Below, piece by piece: positions 14,692-23,845 of a stretch of 29,250 nucleotides of DNA; the stretch's first letter is position 1, and every line of letters starts with the position of its first letter. The notes beneath the pieces were generated by a model. The model ran no database searches, was not told where the DNA came from, and saw nothing but the letters and a program-made list of their open reading frames with translations. Origin of the DNA: an uncultured Oscillospiraceae bacterium (lineage in GTDB: Bacteria > Bacillota > Clostridia > Oscillospirales > Oscillospiraceae); assembly GCA_910583885.1 (NCBI GenBank), contig CAJUAC010000030.1, positions 1 to 29,250 of the forward strand. The letters run 5' to 3'. Position numbers and translations under genes: made by a program.

Positions 14692-15638
14692 GCGGCGGCG
14701 GGCTTCGCCAGCTCCTGCTCCAGCAGATAACCGGGGATGAACAGCTGGGCGGGCTGCTGGCAAGCTACAACAACGCGCCAGCGGCCTTTTACCAGAAAGC
14801 GCCCAGCGACAGCCGCCCCGGATGGGGGAATCCGAAATACCCCCGGCTGGACTTCAATGTGGATATGCGCCACGACCCAGAGCGCAAGACAGAGGGGACG
14901 CTGGCGGTCAATATATGGTGTACCAGCGAGTGTCCGGCAGTCGGAGAGCTCGACCCGGACAGGGCCATCGAACAGCGATTTCTGGAACTGGTGTCCGGGG
15001 CTTTCTATACGGACGGGAACCGGGAGACCGTCTGCGCGGAGTGGGAGCGGTCAGACGAATTTCTCTATGAGGGCGGGGACAAGGCGAACAACACGCCCCC
15101 GGAGGTCTATGGCCTAACCGTGACTTTCGCCCTTATGGCGTTCCCGGAGCAGATCACGACCAGCCCAGACCCCATACAGGGGCTGAACGCATGGACGAAT
15201 CGCCACTTCCCGCACATGACGGCCATCGCCCATGACGCTATGCCGCCCATCTGGAGGCCTACGGACGAAAACCCGGCCATCTACTGGCGCTTTCTGGGCA
15301 TGTCTAGCACAAACCGCCAAAGCTACTCGGTCAACTGGTACACCGGGACGTTTGCGGCGCACGTCATAGCGCAGAGCGTGGCGGAGCGCAACAGATGGAC
15401 AAAGGCACTTATCGAGCGGGCGCAGCTTGACGGGGAGGTCATTTTGGCGGATACCAGCCCCATGTTTATCAACCGCATTGCCGTGCGGCACAGCGCGGAC
15501 CCCCTGCGGGACGGCCAGCTGGAACTGACTGGGCAATACGGCGTACTGCGGGTGGAGGATGCCCAGATCCGGCTCCTGCACCCTTACCACAGCTGGGCAG
15601 ATGGATATAAACCACCAAAACTGAAAAAGGAGGGTTAA
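14688..15638 (+). CDS. Tail terminator/completion-like protein
   Basis: A 316-residue protein from ATG 14688, in ATGA overlap with the gene before; the frame upstream is open only as shadow. The N-terminal third (LRQLLLQQITGDEQLGGLL, YPRLDFNVDM, then GTLAVNIWC) resembles tail terminator proteins of contractile phages. The rest is a second beta-rich domain ending RHSADPLRDGQLELTGQYGV. It precedes the sheath by one tiny gene, the usual place for tail completion. The family is not pinned down. Confidence 0.62.
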   Translation: MSGGGLRQLLLQQITGDEQLGGLLASYNNAPAAFYQKAPSDSRPGWGNPKYPRLDFNVDMRHDPERKTEGTLAVNIWCTSECPAVGELDPDRAIEQRFLELVSGAFYTDGNRETVCAEWERSDEFLYEGGDKANNTPPEVYGLTVTFALMAFPEQITTSPDPIQGLNAWTNRHFPHMTAIAHDAMPPIWRPTDENPAIYWRFLGMSSTNRQSYSVNWYTGTFAAHVIAQSVAERNRWTKALIERAQLDGEVILADTSPMFINRIAVRHSADPLRDGQLELTGQYGVLRVEDAQIRLLHPYHSWADGYKPPKLKKEG

Positions 15639-15641
15639 CCA

Positions 15642-15809
15642 GTGGAAGCAACCTACAAGGCGGCGGAACTCGCCGCAAAGGCGCGGCAGATGTTCAACAC
15701 CACCCCCGAGGTGGTCAGCGTAGCTTTGCGGCTGGCCGGGAAAAAAGCCTATACGGTCGACGAAGCGAAGCAGACAGTCCAGGATTTCCTCAACAAGGAG
15801 GTAAGGTAA
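15642..15809 (+). CDS. Tiny conserved-type protein before the tail sheath
   Basis: A 55-residue gene starting at GTG 15642, with AAAAAGGAGGG 7-8 bases upstream, ending TAA at 15807-15809, one base before the sheath ATG. The sequence (ATYKAAELAAKARQMFNTT, VVSVALRLAGKKAYTVDEA, then a KQTVQDFL helix) is helical with a helix-turn-helix-like rhythm. It has no Cys or membrane segment. Small proteins of this kind occur just before the sheath in Clostridia phages. The final GGAGG of this gene doubles as ribosome binding site for the sheath. Function unknown. Confidence 0.68.
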   Translation: MEATYKAAELAAKARQMFNTTPEVVSVALRLAGKKAYTVDEAKQTVQDFLNKEVR

Positions 15810-15810
15810 G

Positions 15811-17238
15811 ATGGCCTCGTTTTTTATCATTGGCGAGAAGAAAACCCGCCCCGGCGTGTATTTCCGCTACGAGAACTGGGGGACGCCCCCCATCGCAGGC
15901 GTTGACGACGGCAAATGCGCAGCGGTGTTCCGCTCCAACTGGGGGCCGCTGGGGCAGGCGGTCGTGCTGGAGCAGTATGAGGATATCGCCAAACAGTACG
16001 GCGATGGCGGGGAGAACGGCACCACGGCTGTGCCGCTGGAGCAGTTCAAGGGCGGCGCGCGGCTCGTCTATGCCCTCCGGCTTGGTACGGGCGGTACCCA
16101 CGGCGCCTATGAAATCAGGGACGCGGCGGGGGAGAGCGTAGTACACCTTATCCTCAAATATCCCGGCAGCCGCAGGCTGGCCGTCACCATCCGCCCTACG
16201 CTAATGGATGCAGCCGTCAGCGAGCTTCTGATCCTGGAGGGTACCGAACAGCTGGAGCGGCTGACGTTCAGCAACGCCGGAAACAGCGTGGAGGCCCTGA
16301 TGGAGGCCTTTGCGGCAAAGAAAAGCAGCTACTTCACGCTGACCAAGCTGAAGGACAGTACGGAACAGCTGGCGGCCGTCGATCAGGAAGAAATTATGGG
16401 CGGCACAGACCCGGATGTGACTGTCAGCGCCTACAGCAAAGGCTTCGAGGTACTGGAGGCCTACCGCTGGAACGTTATGGCGATTGACACGGAGGACACG
16501 GCTGTCCAGATGGTAATGCAGCTGTTCCTCAACCGCATCTATGACGGCGGCAAGTTCACGATGGGCGTGATCGGCGAACCTACCACCGTAGACTTCGAGA
16601 CCCGGCTGAAGCACGCGAGCGCGTACAACGACTATCAGATGGTATACGTTGGGAACGGGTTCACAGATATCGCCGGCAATGTCTATGAGGGGTATCTGGC
16701 GGCAGCCCGGATTTCCGGCATGATCGCCGGTACGCCCAGCAATGAGAGCATCACCCACGCGGCGGTTACCGGGGCGACAGAGGTCACTGAGCTGCTGACG
16801 AACAATCAGCATGAGCGGGCGATCCAAGCGGGTGTTTTGATGTTCAGCGTTTCTGCGGCCAACACCGTTTGGGTGGAGCAGGGTGTCAACTCCCTTGTCC
16901 TGCCCTCGGCAAAGGAGGATATCGGCTGGAAGAAGATCAAGCGCGTCAAGGTGCGCTTCGAGCTGTTCCAGCGGCTGAACGACACCGTAGAGGTCCTGAT
17001 CGGGCGCATCAACAACGACCCAGACGGGCGCATGACCGTGGTGCAGGTCTCCAACGGCGTATGCCAGACGATGGTCTCCGAAAAGAAGCTGCTGGCCGGG
17101 GCGCACGTTACGGTTGACCCGGATAACAAGCCGGAGGGCGACAGCGCATGGTTCGTGGTCTATGCCGACGATATCGACGCGCTGGAGAAGATGTACTACA
17201 CCTTCAAGTTCCGCTTCGCTCCGGAAGAAACAGAGTAA
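15811..17238 (+). CDS. Tail sheath protein (XkdK-like)
   Basis: A 475-residue contractile tail sheath subunit. The N-terminus (GEKKTRPGVYFRYENWG) is the typical PBSX XkdK opening. The middle has an insertion-type domain, and the C-terminal part (SFF-type core) includes WVEQGVNSLVLPSAKEDIGW and KKIKRVKVRFELFQR, then a long end strand. The sheath forms stacked rings around the tube and contracts on host binding. It is followed by the tube gene 14 bases later, with AAAGGAGG. Confidence 0.93.
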   Translation: MASFFIIGEKKTRPGVYFRYENWGTPPIAGVDDGKCAAVFRSNWGPLGQAVVLEQYEDIAKQYGDGGENGTTAVPLEQFKGGARLVYALRLGTGGTHGAYEIRDAAGESVVHLILKYPGSRRLAVTIRPTLMDAAVSELLILEGTEQLERLTFSNAGNSVEALMEAFAAKKSSYFTLTKLKDSTEQLAAVDQEEIMGGTDPDVTVSAYSKGFEVLEAYRWNVMAIDTEDTAVQMVMQLFLNRIYDGGKFTMGVIGEPTTVDFETRLKHASAYNDYQMVYVGNGFTDIAGNVYEGYLAAARISGMIAGTPSNESITHAAVTGATEVTELLTNNQHERAIQAGVLMFSVSAANTVWVEQGVNSLVLPSAKEDIGWKKIKRVKVRFELFQRLNDTVEVLIGRINNDPDGRMTVVQVSNGVCQTMVSEKKLLAGAHVTVDPDNKPEGDSAWFVVYADDIDALEKMYYTFKFRFAPEETE

Positions 17239-17252
17239 AGGAGGCATGACAC

Positions 17253-17747
17253 ATGGATGGCTTGAACGACCAGAGCTTGCTTGACGTAAGGAAGTTAATC
17301 ACAGGCAAGGACGGGCGGCTGTTCGTATCCACAAAGGCGGGTACGAACCTGTTCCTCGCGGAGGTTGACACCTTCCAGACCCAAATCAGCCCGGCCAATA
17401 CGGACTACCAGCCCGTAGGCAGCGCCCTGGTGTATGCGGTGAATACGGGCTACAGCGTCACCCTGACGCTCACAGAAGCGGTGGTACGGGATAACGTGAT
17501 GATTTCGGAGCTCATTACCGATCTGCAGAACGGCTACTTCCCGACCTTCGACTTTCAGGGCAAAATGCGCCGGCGGGACGGCCAGTCGGAGCGGGTGGTC
17601 TACCGCAACTGCGTACCGGACGGCTCCATCGACCTGCAAAATCTCAACCCCGGCGAAATCATCAAGAGATCGTGGAGTTTCCGCGTCAACGCAACCCCTG
17701 AAATGCTCGAACAGTTTACGGAAGCCAGCTGGGTTCCGGTGGAATAA
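17253..17747 (+). CDS. Tail tube protein (XkdM-like)
   Basis: A 164-residue inner tail tube subunit of the XkdM type. Characteristic pieces are LITGKDGRLFVST, a strand pair ALVYAVNTGYSVTLTLTEAVV, LITDLQNGYFPTFDFQGKMR and SWSFRVNATPEMLEQF. Length and order after the sheath are normal for PBSX-like tails. Its rings form the channel inside the sheath. AAGGAGG precedes the ATG. Confidence 0.92.
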   Translation: MDGLNDQSLLDVRKLITGKDGRLFVSTKAGTNLFLAEVDTFQTQISPANTDYQPVGSALVYAVNTGYSVTLTLTEAVVRDNVMISELITDLQNGYFPTFDFQGKMRRRDGQSERVVYRNCVPDGSIDLQNLNPGEIIKRSWSFRVNATPEMLEQFTEASWVPVE

Positions 17748-17762
17748 AGGAGGAAACAGACA

Positions 17763-18278
17763 ATGAGTAAGAATACGATGCCCGAAATTTACGATGAAGC
17801 CCCTGCCGGCGTGGAAACACAGACCCAGGAGGACATCCTGATGGACGAAGACGCCCTGCTCCGCGGGCTGATTGAGGCAGGTACCGAGAAGGACAGCGAG
17901 AGCGCCTACAAGCGAGTGCAGATCCGCCGCAACAAAGTCCTGAAATTTGAGTTCCGTATCCGTCCTGTGTCCGAGGAGGAAAGCCTGGCCTGCCATGAAC
18001 AAGCTACGAAGTTCGCCCCCCGGAAACGCGGGCAGCCCAAGAGGGCGATCGAGACCAACGAGGCGCAGTTCCGCTCCTGGCTGATCTACACCGCTACTGT
18101 GGACGAGGACAGGATGAAGACCTGGGACAATAAGCAGGCGTGGCAGGCATTTAACGTTTTGCGGGGCGTCGATATGATCGACGCGGTCCTGCTTTCCGGC
18201 GAGAAGGACCGCGTGATCGACCTTATCAACGAGATCAGCGGTTACTCTGAGGATACGGAGGAAATAGCAAAAAACTAA
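17763..18278 (+). CDS. Tail assembly chaperone, short form (XkdN-like)
   Basis: A 171-residue protein between tube and tape measure, the place of the tail assembly chaperone that coats the tape measure during tail building. It has an acidic N-terminus, the VLKFEFRIRPVSEEE strand, KRGQPKRAIETNE, and a helical C-terminal part with DKAWQAF-like and MIDAVLLSGEKDRVI segments. AAAGGAGG precedes the ATG. The last codons are AAA-AAC-TAA, part of a shift site for an extended product. Confidence 0.85.
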   Translation: MSKNTMPEIYDEAPAGVETQTQEDILMDEDALLRGLIEAGTEKDSESAYKRVQIRRNKVLKFEFRIRPVSEEESLACHEQATKFAPRKRGQPKRAIETNEAQFRSWLIYTATVDEDRMKTWDNKQAWQAFNVLRGVDMIDAVLLSGEKDRVIDLINEISGYSEDTEEIAKN

Positions 18279-18475
18279 TAAAAGCACGGGGGAAAACCTA
18301 CCTTATGCTGCTGGTTTGTGAACGTTTTCCACAAATCGGGACGATTGCGGACTACATGGCGCTGCCACTGGGGGAACGCGCCTTGTACGAGCAGTACACA
18401 CTGGACGCCGTCCAGACGGAGGCCAAACGCCCCGTGCTTAGAATAGACGCGCCCCGAGGGGGTGGGCGCAGGTGA
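17763..18475 (+). CDS. Tail assembly chaperone, -1 frameshifted long form
   Basis: Ribosomes slipping back one base at A AAA AAC (18269-18275) avoid TAA 18276 and read a further 66 codons from CTA 18275 to TGA 18473-18475, giving 237 residues. The added part (KARGKTYLMLLVCERFPQIG, then TIADYMALPLGERALYEQY) is a normal-looking coding stretch that has only a poorly placed ATG of its own at 18306. Its stop overlaps the GTG of the tape measure. This is the lambda G/GT-type arrangement also seen in contractile phages. Confidence 0.8.
18257..18278 (+). promoter_or_regulatory. Programmed -1 frameshift site with upstream SD-like stimulator
   Basis: The canonical slippery heptamer A AAA AAC is in the proper register (GCA AAA AAC TAA), directly before the stop. 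GGAGG (18257-18261) lies 7 bases upstream; an SD-like element at such a distance stimulates -1 shifting in dnaX. I see no strong downstream hairpin. Confidence 0.75.
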
Positions 18476-21400
18476 ACGACACCGTAACCGTAATCGATAT
18501 CGTGGCCCAGGTCACGGATGAAACCTCCGAAGGTACGCAGAGCGCGGAGAAGAACGTCAGCAGGCTGGAGCGGTCCGTTCAAAAGCTGCATAAGCAGATC
18601 CAGGGGATGAAAGGCAAAAGCAAGCTGGAGGTTACGGCAACGCTGAAGGATATGGCCAGCAAGGGTATCCAGAGCGTGGCAAACGCCGGGAAGAAAATTG
18701 CCGGGAAGGTCTGGACGGTTACGCTGAAAGCCGTTGATCTTGTCTCCGCCCCCTTCAAAAAAATCTGGGGCCTGATTTCTAACCCCATTGCCGGAGCGGC
18801 GGCGTTTGCCGGGGTTTCGATAGGGGTCGCAGACACCTTACACACGTTTAAAGACTTTGAATCCGCTATGGCCTCCGCAGCAGCTACCGCCGGGATTGAC
18901 AAGACCTCCAAAACCTTCGAAGACTTGGAAAAAGCCGCGAGGGCAGCGGGCGCAACAACCACCAAGTCCGCTGCAGAAGCAGCCAACGCATTAGAGTATA
19001 TGGCCCTTGCCGGATGGGACGCGCAGACCTCTATCCAGGCCCTCCCGAAAGTGCTTCAGCTGTCAGAGGCTACCGGGCTGGAATTGGGTAGGGTATCCGA
19101 CCTGGTAACAGATTCCATGGCAGCGTTGGGCGTGACGGTCGATGAGCTGCCGGGATACCTCGACAAGGTGGCAAAAGCGCAGACTGCCAGCAACCAGAGC
19201 GCAGAGCAGCTCATGGAAGCGTATATCGGCGTAGGCGGTTTGTTCAAAGACCTGGGGATTGATATCACGGAATCCGCCACGGCCCTGGGGGTCCTGGCAA
19301 ACCGCGGCACAAAGGGTACCGAAGCGGCAACCGCACTGAACGCGACCCTGCTTAACCTCACCACCGGGACAGGCGAAGCCGGGAAAATGTTGGGGAGTCT
19401 GGGGTTGTCAGCATTTGACAGCAAGGGCCAATTCATCGGCCTGCAGAACGTGCTGAAGAAGGTCAGCGCCGCCACCGCGAGTATGACGCAGGAGCAAAGG
19501 AATGCCACCCTCGCGGCAATTGGCGGCAAAGAACACGTTGCTTCATTGAACAAGCTCCTGGCCGGTCTTAACGAAACCAATGCGGAAGGAGTAACCGAGT
19601 GGGACGCCCTTGCGGCATCCATCGAAGATTCTTCCGACGCGTTGGAAGATATGGCCCGGAGGAAAAATGACACCCTCGCGGGGAGCCTGTCTGCACTCGC
19701 AAGCGTGGCGGATGAAGTGAAAATCGCCATTGGGGAGAAGCTGCAGCCCTATGTCAAGGGGCTTGTGGAGTGGGTGACGGCACATATGCCGGACGTCCAG
19801 AACGCAGCCGGCTCAGCGGTGGACTTCATTCTCGGCAAGATAGACGATGTAACGGCCTCCATCCAGAGCCTCACCGCCAGCCCGGAGTGGCAGAACGCGG
19901 AGACGCTCTGGGACAAGATAAAGCTGGCCTGGGACAAGCTGATCGCCGAACCGTTCGATTCCTGGTGGAACAGCACGGGCAAGGCGTGGATTGCCGAAAA
20001 AGCCAACAGTGTCGGGGAGGGACTTGGCACCGCAATCAAGACCGGAATCCTCGCCCTGCTGGGCGTAGACGCAGGCGGAGTTGCCACGGACGGCATGGAC
20101 ATCGGCAAATCGTTTGCGGACGGCTTCACGGAGGGCTTTAACGGCTCGAAGGTCGGGGCAGCCCTCGCCAAAGCCATCAAGGACGGGCTGAAAAGCCTGA
20201 TTTTGGATGCTGCCACCCTGTTCCCAGGAGGGAAGGAAGCGAGCGGCACAAGCGGCCTGTCAGCGGCTGTGCTGGGCTATGGCGCGTTCAAGACAGCGAA
20301 GACGGGCTACAACGTCTACAAGGGTGGGAAAGCACTCGTGAACGGCACAAAGGCTATAGGAAATGCCATTGGAAATGTTACCGGGGTATCCGAGGGCATG
20401 GACATCTTCAAAGCCGCCCAAGGCGGCGGAAATGCAGCCCGGAGTGCTCTGTCTATGGCGAAGAACGGCTCACTCGGTCGAGGTATGAAGTTCGGCGCAA
20501 ATCTTGCAAGCGGCGCGTCTAAGGTCGGGAAGGTTTTCTCAAAAGTAACCAGCCCACTCGCAAGCGGCGCGTCAAAGGCCGGAAAATTCATCTCTAAAGC
20601 AGCTGGCCCCGCTCTCGCTGGCGTGGCATCCGCGATCCAGATGGGTGCGGACGCATACCACGGCACACAGAAAGCCCAGGAATGGACGGGATCGGACAGC
20701 GCCGGCAGCAAGGCGGCGTCTGGCATTGGCGCGGCCCTCGGTGGGCTGGGGGATGGCATTTTCGGTGGTGAAAGCCTGCTGCGGAAAGTTTCCAACGTAG
20801 GCGGTGGGGCGCTCAAGGGCGCTGGCATCGGCGCGGCGGTAGGCAGCATCCTCCCCGGTGTGGGAACGGCCATCGGTGCGGCAGTAGGCGGGGGGATCGG
20901 CGCGGCAGGAGCGGCTATTGGCGGCTCAAATATTGCCAAAGCCCTGTCCACTGCCGGAACGGCAGTGGGCGGCTTCTTTACCAAGACCGTACCGGAAAAG
21001 TTCGGTCAATTTGCAGAGGGCGCAAAGGGCTTCTTCAATGAGACGGTACCCCAGGCGTTGAGCAGCGCCGGGAGCGTAGTCAAGGGCTTTTTCACCGTAA
21101 CAGTACCAGCGAAATTCGGGGAACTGGTGGACGGCGCAAGCAGGTTTTTCACAGAAACCGCCCCCTATGCCATCGGTTATGCGGCTGGTAAAATCCAGGC
21201 ATTCTTTACTGAAACTGTGCCAGAATCCTTTGGAAACCTTTGGGACGGGATCAGGAGCTTCTTCACAGAAACCGTACCGGCGGCAATAGAAACGGCGGGG
21301 AGTGCAGTATCAACCTTCTTCGCTGAAACAGTGCCAGCCTTTTTCTCCGATCTGTGGACTGGGATCACAACGTTCTTCACAGAGGACGTGCCGCAAGCTC

Positions 21401-22158
21401 TGGAAACAGTGGGTGCGGCTCTTTCTACATTCTTTACGAAAACCATACCGGACAAGATGCAGGAAATATGGGATGGCGTGGTCAACACCTTCACAAAGAA
21501 GCTGCCAGAGGCGGTCAGCGAAATAGGTGGGAGTATCAGCGGATTCTTCACCAACGTGAAGGAGAAGGTCAGTGGGTTCTTTGGCGGCCTTTGGGACACT
21601 GTCACGGGTAGCGCAAGCACCGGTTATGAGACCGCAACTGCCACGCCGCACGCAGAGGGTGGCATCCTGACACGCCCGCACCTCGGCCTTGTGGCAGAAG
21701 ACGGTGCAGAGGCCATTATCCCTCTTTCTGGCAAGCGTAGGGAGCGCGGCATCGACCTGTGGGAGCGCACCGGGCAGATGCTCGGCGTGAAACCCTACGC
21801 AGAGGGCGGTATCTCTGGAGTCTCTAATACCAAGAACGGCATTGATGGATTGCCGGATGAAAAGGAACCGGAACCACGCCCAGACGGCAACGATGGCAAA
21901 AAGCCGCCTCCCGAGTGGAATCCGCCACCGCCCAAAGGAAGGCCATACCCGCCTGATGGCGGCGCAAATGTCTCGGTCACAATCCAGAGCTTGACGGTCG
22001 AAATCAACGTGGACGGTGGAAATGCCCAGAACCCGCAGGAGTTGGCGGCAACAATACAAGAGAACATCCGAGGCATGACGGATGAGATCGCCTACCAGCT
22101 GGCAGCAGCCCTGAAACAGGCTTTTGCAAACACACCAAAGGAGCAGTGGGGAGGATAA
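18472..22158 (+). CDS. Tail tape measure protein
   Basis: A 1228-residue protein that sets tail length. It starts at GTG 18472, in GTGA overlap with the shifted chaperone. The N-terminus has a coiled-coil-like stretch (about residues 25-45). Residues about 125-420 are the TP901-type tape measure core (FESAMASAAATAGID, EAANALEYMALAGWDAQTS, and LGVLANRGTKGTEAATALNA). A hydrophobic Gly/Ala-rich segment (about residues 780-830) could insert in a membrane. Residues 835-1024 are ten 19-residue repeats. The end has the common EDGAEAIIPLS motif and a Pro-rich tail. It is by far the longest gene, as expected. No peptidase or lysozyme motif was seen. Confidence 0.94.
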   Translation: MNDTVTVIDIVAQVTDETSEGTQSAEKNVSRLERSVQKLHKQIQGMKGKSKLEVTATLKDMASKGIQSVANAGKKIAGKVWTVTLKAVDLVSAPFKKIWGLISNPIAGAAAFAGVSIGVADTLHTFKDFESAMASAAATAGIDKTSKTFEDLEKAARAAGATTTKSAAEAANALEYMALAGWDAQTSIQALPKVLQLSEATGLELGRVSDLVTDSMAALGVTVDELPGYLDKVAKAQTASNQSAEQLMEAYIGVGGLFKDLGIDITESATALGVLANRGTKGTEAATALNATLLNLTTGTGEAGKMLGSLGLSAFDSKGQFIGLQNVLKKVSAATASMTQEQRNATLAAIGGKEHVASLNKLLAGLNETNAEGVTEWDALAASIEDSSDALEDMARRKNDTLAGSLSALASVADEVKIAIGEKLQPYVKGLVEWVTAHMPDVQNAAGSAVDFILGKIDDVTASIQSLTASPEWQNAETLWDKIKLAWDKLIAEPFDSWWNSTGKAWIAEKANSVGEGLGTAIKTGILALLGVDAGGVATDGMDIGKSFADGFTEGFNGSKVGAALAKAIKDGLKSLILDAATLFPGGKEASGTSGLSAAVLGYGAFKTAKTGYNVYKGGKALVNGTKAIGNAIGNVTGVSEGMDIFKAAQGGGNAARSALSMAKNGSLGRGMKFGANLASGASKVGKVFSKVTSPLASGASKAGKFISKAAGPALAGVASAIQMGADAYHGTQKAQEWTGSDSAGSKAASGIGAALGGLGDGIFGGESLLRKVSNVGGGALKGAGIGAAVGSILPGVGTAIGAAVGGGIGAAGAAIGGSNIAKALSTAGTAVGGFFTKTVPEKFGQFAEGAKGFFNETVPQALSSAGSVVKGFFTVTVPAKFGELVDGASRFFTETAPYAIGYAAGKIQAFFTETVPESFGNLWDGIRSFFTETVPAAIETAGSAVSTFFAETVPAFFSDLWTGITTFFTEDVPQALETVGAALSTFFTKTIPDKMQEIWDGVVNTFTKKLPEAVSEIGGSISGFFTNVKEKVSGFFGGLWDTVTGSASTGYETATATPHAEGGILTRPHLGLVAEDGAEAIIPLSGKRRERGIDLWERTGQMLGVKPYAEGGISGVSNTKNGIDGLPDEKEPEPRPDGNDGKKPPPEWNPPPPKGRPYPPDGGANVSVTIQSLTVEINVDGGNAQNPQELAATIQENIRGMTDEIAYQLAAALKQAFANTPKEQWGG
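20974..21543 (+). repeat. Ten tandem 57-bp (19-residue) repeats in the tape measure gene
   Basis: Ten in-frame units, each beginning FFTETVP or a close variant (the last TFTKKLP), follow one another with no gaps at an exact period of 19 residues. Units alternate between an odd type (FG-x-LWDG-like) and an even type (A-x-E-T-A-G-like), so there is a higher-order period of 38 residues. An eleventh, degraded start (FFTNV) follows at 21544. Confidence 0.9.
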
Positions 22159-22160
22159 AG

Positions 22161-22814
22161 GTGGATATTTATTTGACAAACCTGGCTACCAGCGACCGAC
22201 TGCGTTTCCCCATGCTCCCGGCTGAAATCAGCGTGAAGCTGGCGAACCAGTTCGGGAGCTATACGATTCTGGACATTGGCGAAGTAAAAATCCCCAGCGG
22301 CACAGCCTTGGATACGATCAGCTGGAGCGGGATTTTTCCAGGGGAAAAGCGGAGGAACGCACCCTATGTGTTTGAATGGAAAGACCCGAAAGCAATCTAC
22401 CGCTGGATAGGCAGCCTGAAAACGCAGCACGGAAAGCCTGTCAAAGCACGGCTTCTGATAACCGAGACGCCAATCAACTGTGACGTCTATCTGTCCCATT
22501 TCACAGGTACGCCTACAGGCGGGTATGGGGATATCAACTACTCCCTTGCGCTGATCCAGGCGAAGGATATCCGCATATCGGCAGATACGGCGGCATCGCC
22601 TGCCACGCTGAACCAAAGCGCGGCAGCGGCAGAGCGGACAGCCCCGAAGAAAGAGGAAACCTACACCATAGCCAGTGGGGACAGCCTTTGGAAAATCGCA
22701 CAGAAGGTTTACGGGAAGGGCTCGGATTATACCCGGCTATATGAAGCCAATAAGGATATGGTTGGCAGCAATCCGAACCTGATCCGGCCCGGCCAGGTGC
22801 TGACAATCCCATAA
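22161..22814 (+). CDS. LysM-domain baseplate/tail protein (XkdP-like)
   Basis: A 217-residue protein from GTG 22161, 6 bases after GGGGAGG; an earlier in-frame GTG 22146 overlaps the tape measure end. The first about 120 residues (RLRFPMLPAEISVKLANQFG) match the XkdP N-terminal type. After a linker, residues about 168-217 are a LysM domain (ASGDSLWKIAQKVYG, LIRPGQVLTIP) that binds peptidoglycan. It should sit at the tail tip or baseplate and help contact the cell wall. The order tape measure, XkdP, XkdQ is standard. Confidence 0.9.
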   Translation: MDIYLTNLATSDRLRFPMLPAEISVKLANQFGSYTILDIGEVKIPSGTALDTISWSGIFPGEKRRNAPYVFEWKDPKAIYRWIGSLKTQHGKPVKARLLITETPINCDVYLSHFTGTPTGGYGDINYSLALIQAKDIRISADTAASPATLNQSAAAAERTAPKKEETYTIASGDSLWKIAQKVYGKGSDYTRLYEANKDMVGSNPNLIRPGQVLTIP

Positions 22815-22838
22815 GAGCGGAGAGGGGGAAAATGGAGG

Positions 22839-23837
22839 ATGGCTGTAGATATTGCGCTGCTCACCTACCACGTCGACCTTATCACCGAGTCAGGGGCGGT
22901 GTACGACCTGGACCACGCGCTCCTGTCATTGGTGTGGGAAGAGCAGGAAGGGCAGCTGGCACAGCGGGCAACACTCAAGCTGGCGAACTACAAAATGGAA
23001 TCCGGGTATTTGATGCAGCTGGTGAAAATCAACTGCATCATTAAAATTTCAGCGGATTGGGGCGGAGGCAGGCAGCCGCTATTCGAGGGCACGATATGGG
23101 AATGGGACTATGCAAGCGCACAGGCCAAGGAGCTGGTCATCACTGCATATGACCCGATGATACGGCTGCAGCAGAGCAAGGACTTCAAATATTTCTCCGC
23201 CGGGATGTCTACTCCGGCAATCCTCAACAATATCTGCGGGGACTGGGGGATTCCCCTGAGCTACCAGTGGAGCAAGCAGATCACCCACGAAAAAAAGGTG
23301 TTCAACTGTGATCCCATCAGCGACATGATAATCAAGCTGTTGGACGAAGTAAAGCGGCAGACCGGCGCCCCGTATGTTGCGCTTTACAAAAATGGCAGCC
23401 TGGTAGTTTCCGACTATGGCGCAAACGCAGACGTTTACCAGTTCAACACCGATAATTCCATCAGCACAAGCGACAAGCTGACCATCAACAACCTTGTCAC
23501 GCGGGTAAAGATTATCGGCAAAGAGGATAACGAGGGACGCTCAAGCGTGGATGCTGTGATTGACGGCAGCCTGGAATACGGTGTTTTGCAGGAGGTTGTC
23601 CGCCGGGACAGCAACAAGAACATGGGGGAAGCCAACGCGGAGGCGCAGGCACTCCTGAAGGAGAGGGGAAAGCCGGAGGAATCCATTACCCTGGCCGCGG
23701 CTGACCTGCCGTTCCTCCGCCGCGGTGATGCGGTCGGCGTGGCGGCGGGAAATCTGACCGGCACATTCTATGTGGCCGGCGTTTCCCACAACGCCGCCTC
23801 CAAACAGATGACCATGACGCTCCGGCGGAAAGGATAG
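22839..23837 (+). CDS. Baseplate hub protein (XkdQ-like)
   Basis: A 332-residue XkdQ-type baseplate hub, related to gpD/gp27-like hub proteins. Typical parts are EGTIWEWDYASAQAKELVIT and AYDPMIRLQQSKDFKYF at residues about 80-115, NNICGDWGIPLSY, and the C-terminal ADLPFLRRGDAVGV and GTFYVAGVSHN segments. ATG 22839 is 10 bases after AGAGGGGG. It forms the ring at the tail end on which the spike and wedges build. Confidence 0.9.
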   Translation: MAVDIALLTYHVDLITESGAVYDLDHALLSLVWEEQEGQLAQRATLKLANYKMESGYLMQLVKINCIIKISADWGGGRQPLFEGTIWEWDYASAQAKELVITAYDPMIRLQQSKDFKYFSAGMSTPAILNNICGDWGIPLSYQWSKQITHEKKVFNCDPISDMIIKLLDEVKRQTGAPYVALYKNGSLVVSDYGANADVYQFNTDNSISTSDKLTINNLVTRVKIIGKEDNEGRSSVDAVIDGSLEYGVLQEVVRRDSNKNMGEANAEAQALLKERGKPEESITLAAADLPFLRRGDAVGVAAGNLTGTFYVAGVSHNAASKQMTMTLRRKG

Positions 23838-23845
23838 GTGGGATC

